From contig JADFXO010000012.1 in the NCBI GenBank assembly GCA_015233485.1, forward strand, positions 1 through 25,436: a stretch of 25,436 nt of DNA. Direction: 5' to 3'. The stretch is from Nitrospirota bacterium (GTDB taxonomy: Bacteria > Nitrospirota > Thermodesulfovibrionia > Thermodesulfovibrionales > Magnetobacteriaceae). How positions within the stretch are numbered: position 1 is the first letter of the stretch; every line of letters starts with the position of its first letter. The notes beneath the pieces are model-generated. The model was given only the letters and a program-made list of their open reading frames with translations. It was not told where the DNA came from and searched no databases. The position numbers and the translations under genes are program-made. Positions 22,314 to 25,436 of this stretch are shown here, piece by piece.

Positions 22314-23474
22314 ATGAACGGCAGGATAAGATGTTTAAAATGTGCCACTGTCATGGATACACATACCTGCCCAAAGTGTGGTTATGGGAAGTGCCGGATT
22401 TTCCTCTACTGGCGAAAGAAACTCCACAGGTTCAGCACCGATAAAGACGGTGTACAGCTTGACTATATGCACGCTGAGAGACAACTAACAATCATGCGCG
22501 CCGATATTGACAGGAAGCGGTTTATACCTGACGACTGGATCCCGGGAAAAGTAAAAGAAAAGCTTGTAACCCATAAACTTGATGAATGGATAGAACAAAA
22601 AGCTGAGGAAGAAGCCTCTAATGAGTTTTCACCAGAGACTCTCAGACACTATAAATCATATTCAAGAGCATATTACAAGCCTTTTTTCAAGGGTATTGAC
22701 TGTCGCGAGGTTAAGTTTGAGCAGTTAGAGCGGTTTAAGGACAAGCTACCGAAAAAATTGAAACTTAAGACTAAACGGAATATTCTGAACGCTCTACATT
22801 CCTTCTTTTCGTGGCTCCGGCGTAAAGGGGTAATACCGGAAATACCATTATTCCCTCAAATCAAAGGTAACGACGCCACCGTTAGATTGTCTATCGATTA
22901 TGAGGAGCAGTTGGCGGCACTGAAAAGAATACCTTCGGAAGATAGAGATGTTTTCGAGTTTGGCTTTGAAACTTGTTTGCGCCCAGGTGAGACTACTGCA
23001 CTGAAGGTTAAGGACATAGACTTGCGGAACCAGCAGATACTGATTCAACGGTCCTGGAGCTATGGAAAATTACGAGAAACCACCAAGTCCGGTAAAAAAG
23101 TGTTTCTACCTCTGTCGGATAAAGCCTACGAGATAGCAAAGCGGAATACTGAAGGTAAAACCCCCGATACCTTCCTGTTTGTAAATCCGACGACTAATGG
23201 TAATTATACTCAGGATAGCCTCCAAGTTCGATGGAAGAAGTTCTCCGGCTTACCTGTATGTCACTACGAAGCAAGCAGGCACTCCTTTATTACGCAAATG
23301 GTAGAAAACGATACGAATCCTTTGGTAGCTAAGGCCTTGGCGAGACATGCTGACATCCGGACCACTCAGAAATACTACCATGCAACGACCGCGAAGTTAC
23401 GAGATATTGTGAACCGAAGGGGTAGGGTGGTAAAAATTGATGAACACAAGCCGAAAAAGGATACAAATGAGTAA
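22314..23474 (+). CDS. Tyrosine-recombinase integrase with N-terminal zinc finger
   Basis: A 386-residue site-specific integrase. Residues 7-27 hold a zinc-ribbon (CLKC at 7-10, CPKCGYGKC at 19-27), then an AP2/arm-like region (~28-85), a core-binding SAM-like domain (~88-175) and the catalytic domain (~195-360) with Arg223 in CLRPGE, Arg322 in YEASRHSF, His345 in LARHAD and nucleophile Tyr354 or Tyr355. The usual HxxR histidine is replaced by Glu (YEASRH), a variation I have seen in this integrase subgroup. ATG at 22314 with GGGGGA upstream is preferred to TTG 22245. It would mobilise an island; the second integrase near 24.8 kb has the same YxAxRH variant. Confidence 0.88.
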   Translation: MNGRIRCLKCATVMDTHTCPKCGYGKCRIFLYWRKKLHRFSTDKDGVQLDYMHAERQLTIMRADIDRKRFIPDDWIPGKVKEKLVTHKLDEWIEQKAEEEASNEFSPETLRHYKSYSRAYYKPFFKGIDCREVKFEQLERFKDKLPKKLKLKTKRNILNALHSFFSWLRRKGVIPEIPLFPQIKGNDATVRLSIDYEEQLAALKRIPSEDRDVFEFGFETCLRPGETTALKVKDIDLRNQQILIQRSWSYGKLRETTKSGKKVFLPLSDKAYEIAKRNTEGKTPDTFLFVNPTTNGNYTQDSLQVRWKKFSGLPVCHYEASRHSFITQMVENDTNPLVAKALARHADIRTTQKYYHATTAKLRDIVNRRGRVVKIDEHKPKKDTNE

Positions 23475-23621
23475 TTCTTAGATAAATCATCCAAAACTAT
23501 CATAAATCACCCCCTTCTTCGAAAAATCCGGCATATAGCATCAACAGACAGATAACCTCGATTATAAAGCTGTATTCGGCCAAAGAGAATATTTACTTTA
23601 TAAGTGGCTCTCCATAAGGGT

Positions 23622-24275
23622 TTACCCATCTATATTATCATTATCTGGCATTGAAATGTAGTTGTAACCATTTGTGCCACATCTTTTCTCCAGAGTTTCT
23701 ATTATCCTCTTACATTTCGCCGGTGTATCGTTGGGCCCGGCAAAGAAGAGAGGCGTGCCGTCTTTTCCGAATTCAAAGTTATGTTGGCAATCTTGAGGAT
23801 TTATATCACAGAAAATCTTCATTGCGACGGCATAATCTCGATGCGGAGTGAACCCTAGATCTTCAGCATAGGCGACGGCTCCGTCTATAAGCTTTACAGC
23901 ACAGGCCGGATCGATATATTTTGCTCCCTGCTCCAGTTTAAGATTTTCTATGCTCTCATCATATTTAATTTTTGGCGATATGGTGAATAATGCCTCTTTA
24001 ACACCAAGACAGAACACATCAACGAGGAATATACTTATACCAATCCTGTCAGCCGAGATTTTTCTGCTTATCACAACATTGCCGATACCTATTTCAAAAA
24101 GATTTTCAGGAGCAAGACATTCGTGAAGGGGTGATGTCGATGCTAACATAACTTGGTTTATTTTCCCCATTACCTCGCCTAAAGCTTCCGAGACTTTCTT
24201 TGCTGATAATTTTTCTTTCCGCTTACTTGCCCTTTTTGCCAGTTTCTTCTGTCTTTTTTTCTCACTTAAGCCCAT
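23622..24275 (-). CDS. Conserved hypothetical protein of the 'LVDVFCLGVKEA' family
   Basis: A 217-residue leftward protein, convergent with the zinc-finger integrase gene. A lysine/arginine-rich leader (residues 3-27, KKRQKKLAKRASKRKEK) is followed by a globular domain with the conserved stretches IGIGNVVISRK, GISIFLVDVFCLGVKEA, AVAYAEDLGFTPHRDY, EFGKDGTPLFFAGPND and a C-terminal CG.NGYNYI. I recall this arrangement from a widespread bacterial family of unknown function, but cannot name a domain or activity. No signal peptide or membrane segment. ATG at 24275 lacks a clear ribosome site. The basic leader would suit nucleic-acid or ribosome contact, but that is a guess. Confidence 0.75.
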   Translation of the reverse strand: MGLSEKKRQKKLAKRASKRKEKLSAKKVSEALGEVMGKINQVMLASTSPLHECLAPENLFEIGIGNVVISRKISADRIGISIFLVDVFCLGVKEALFTISPKIKYDESIENLKLEQGAKYIDPACAVKLIDGAVAYAEDLGFTPHRDYAVAMKIFCDINPQDCQHNFEFGKDGTPLFFAGPNDTPAKCKRIIETLEKRCGTNGYNYISMPDNDNIDG

Positions 24276-24818
24276 GTATTTACTATGCTATTAGTCTGTA
24301 TATCCATTATTATATTTCCTAACAACAATCATAATATAGTTGTTCATCATGTTTAAAAGCAAAATATGCCCGAAACTAACGGAAACCCCTGGCTTCAATA
24401 GTTGCAAGCATCTCTATTACCCCTTTAGGCCCGGCTGCGTATAGAAATAACAATATAGAATACAAACTTATCCCGATTAAGTTCAATAGCCATTTTATGT
24501 TTTATAATTTTGTTAAAGCCGGATACGAGAAATTAAAGCCCGGACACAATTATATATATAGCACGATATTATCAAACCATAGAGATAGGCACAGGGGGGG
24601 AACGCTATATTTTAGGGCTGAAATTACCTATATATTTTTGCACTAAAAACCGATTCAGGATCGAGCCAGGATCTAGGGTTTTAGAATTAATATCTATATA
24701 TATCAAGGAGTTAAGACTCGGAGAGGGGGGGATTCGAAACCCCGGTGCCTCTATAATTACTTATTATTATCAGTGAGTTATAGATTTGAAATTTAGACTG
24801 TAGACGGTTTGTAGACAG
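24276..24818. other. Gene-free 543-bp AT-rich stretch ending in an attachment-site-like tRNA end
   Basis: No supported gene. A 49-codon open frame from ATG 24497 lacks a ribosome site. There are two CAGGATC repeats about 11 nt apart (24656-24673), runs of alternating TA, and a tRNA-Ser-like 3' end at 24719-24752 facing the integrase gene. Confidence 0.55.
24719..24752 (-). other. tRNA-Ser-like 3' end, probable att site of the adjacent integrase
   Basis: On the minus strand this reads GAGGCACCGGGGTTTCGAAT followed by seven C and TCTCCG: a T-arm and the 3' acceptor half of a serine tRNA (CCTCTCCG pairs with the usual GGAGAGG start). D-arm, anticodon arm and 5' acceptor are missing upstream, and the T-arm has one extra T, so this is not a functional gene. 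It lies 66 bp from the 3' end of a tyrosine-integrase gene, a classical arrangement for an attachment site. Confidence 0.55.
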
Positions 24819-25436
24819 TCATTCCTTTTTGGGTTTTATTTCAGAAACCTTCTTTTCCAATGAAACTTTATCGAAGGCAACTCTTAAACTGTCGATATCA
24901 TGATGCATGTACCTCTCTGACATCTTAACCGTGGTATGGCCCAAAATCTTGCTGATTATAAACGGGGATACATTCTGATTCGCCAAGCCGCTACCTAAAC
25001 TATGACGGGTTGCATCATATAGTCGTAGCTTAGGTGCACACGCCTTCTTACGGGCTTTATTCCAGACACCATCTAAACATGCATCAGCGTAATGTTTGCC
25101 GCTTCTCGGATTAATAAATACAAAGGCTTCAGGCAAACTATTATTACAGCGGTACTGAAGATATTCTAACATCTCCGGGTGTATCGGAATAATGTAATGC
25201 TTAGAATTGCGACCTTTACGCTTTTCACGGATCACACTGTCAGAGAACGTCGAATCGATTCTGATAGAATTAGTTTTTAAGTCAAGATTTTTTACTTTTA
25301 GTGCCCTAGCTTCACCGGGTCTACAACCGTGTAACATAAGAAACCTAATGATCTCCCGGTCCTCCTCATCTACCATTGATAGCATTTTTAGCTGGTTTTC
25401 AGTGTCGAGCCACGTCCAGTTATACTCCGGGACATC
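24819..25436 (-). CDS. Tyrosine-recombinase integrase, 5' part off window
   Basis: Leftward integrase whose frame stays open to the right edge, so the N-terminus is missing; 205 residues are visible. It is the catalytic domain: Arg in GCRPGEARAL, a beta-hairpin with KRKGRNSKHYIIPI, YDATRHSLGSG with catalytic Arg, LGHTTVKMSERYMHH with His and the nucleophile Tyr, and a Lys-rich C-terminus. The HxxR histidine is Asp in YDATRH, parallel to the Glu of the integrase at 22.3 kb. Only 66 bp beyond the stop lies the tRNA-Ser-like 3' end at 24719-24752, suggesting this enzyme integrates at a serine tRNA. Confidence 0.9.
   Translation of the reverse strand, partial: DVPEYNWTWLDTENQLKMLSMVDEEDREIIRFLMLHGCRPGEARALKVKNLDLKTNSIRIDSTFSDSVIREKRKGRNSKHYIIPIHPEMLEYLQYRCNNSLPEAFVFINPRSGKHYADACLDGVWNKARKKACAPKLRLYDATRHSLGSGLANQNVSPFIISKILGHTTVKMSERYMHHDIDSLRVAFDKVSLEKKVSEIKPKKE

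Noticed and set aside
24497..24646. 49-codon open frame in the AT-rich gap before the tRNA-like end
   Set aside because: No ribosome-binding site, no recognisable motif and low-complexity AT-rich sequence; chance is the simplest explanation.
24656..24673. Pair of CAGGATC direct repeats as integrase arm sites or iterons
   Set aside because: Only two short copies; no third copy or symmetry to support a binding array.
1..25436. CRISPR array or Cas genes
   Set aside because: No regularly spaced short direct repeats and no Cas-like protein seen; the repeats found are pairs only.

Overview
The window is a stretch of bacterial accessory genome dominated by DNA-modification, restriction, recombination and DNA-repair genes, with several broken or mobile pieces between them. 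No rRNA, complete tRNA or core-metabolism gene is visible, so the host can only be guessed. Moderate-to-low GC by eye, frequent TTG/GTG starts, a FimB-like recombinase, a DinB of the 'SWPxAILHVDADAFF' type and a LexA operator of the GAACN4GTTC type suggest a mesophilic environmental bacterium of a Nitrospirota or Thermodesulfobacteriota kind, but this is weak inference.

Layout. (1) 1-4.0 kb: an edge-truncated leftward gene, a divergent XRE-type regulator, an orphan fusion of a tyrosine recombinase to a Mod-like DNA methyltransferase (with a 10-bp inverted repeat just after it) and a 56-residue Fis-type DNA-binding protein. Two diverged copies of an ~85-bp repeat bracket this segment. (2) 4.0-8.9 kb: a small orphan gene, recD2 and an overlapping SEC-C protein in one likely operon, then small hypothetical genes and a 123-bp leftover of a second SEC-C paralogue. 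(3) 9.0-16.0 kb: a complete type I restriction-modification operon (hsdR-hsdM-hsdS) running without a gap into three tightly coupled genes: a GHKL ATPase, a STAS-like DUF4325 protein and a PIN-domain nuclease. (4) 16.3-18.5 kb: a leftward SOS operon lexA-dinB with a textbook LexA-controlled promoter. lexA is split by a 248-bp non-autonomous IS21-like element, and the polymerase gene carries a frameshift and an early stop. (5) 18.5-22.0 kb: non-coding DNA with a second diverged repeat and a run of stem-loops, then a leftward 462-residue protein with a perfect CDGSH iron-sulfur motif and a tandem repeat, divergent from an orphan beta-class methyltransferase and a small unknown gene. (6) 22.0-25.4 kb: a zinc-finger integrase, a conserved hypothetical gene, a tRNA-Ser-like 3' end that looks like an attachment site, and an edge-truncated second integrase.

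Best candidate for an undescribed system: the hsdRMS-GHKL-DUF4325-PIN unit. Its start/stop overlaps imply co-translation. The ATPase plus STAS-like pair resembles bacterial partner-switching regulators, here placed next to a nuclease, which suggests a regulated second line of defence behind restriction. The CDGSH protein/methyltransferase pair and the recombinase-methyltransferase fusion are the next most interesting. All functions are inferred from motifs read by eye; no database search was run.
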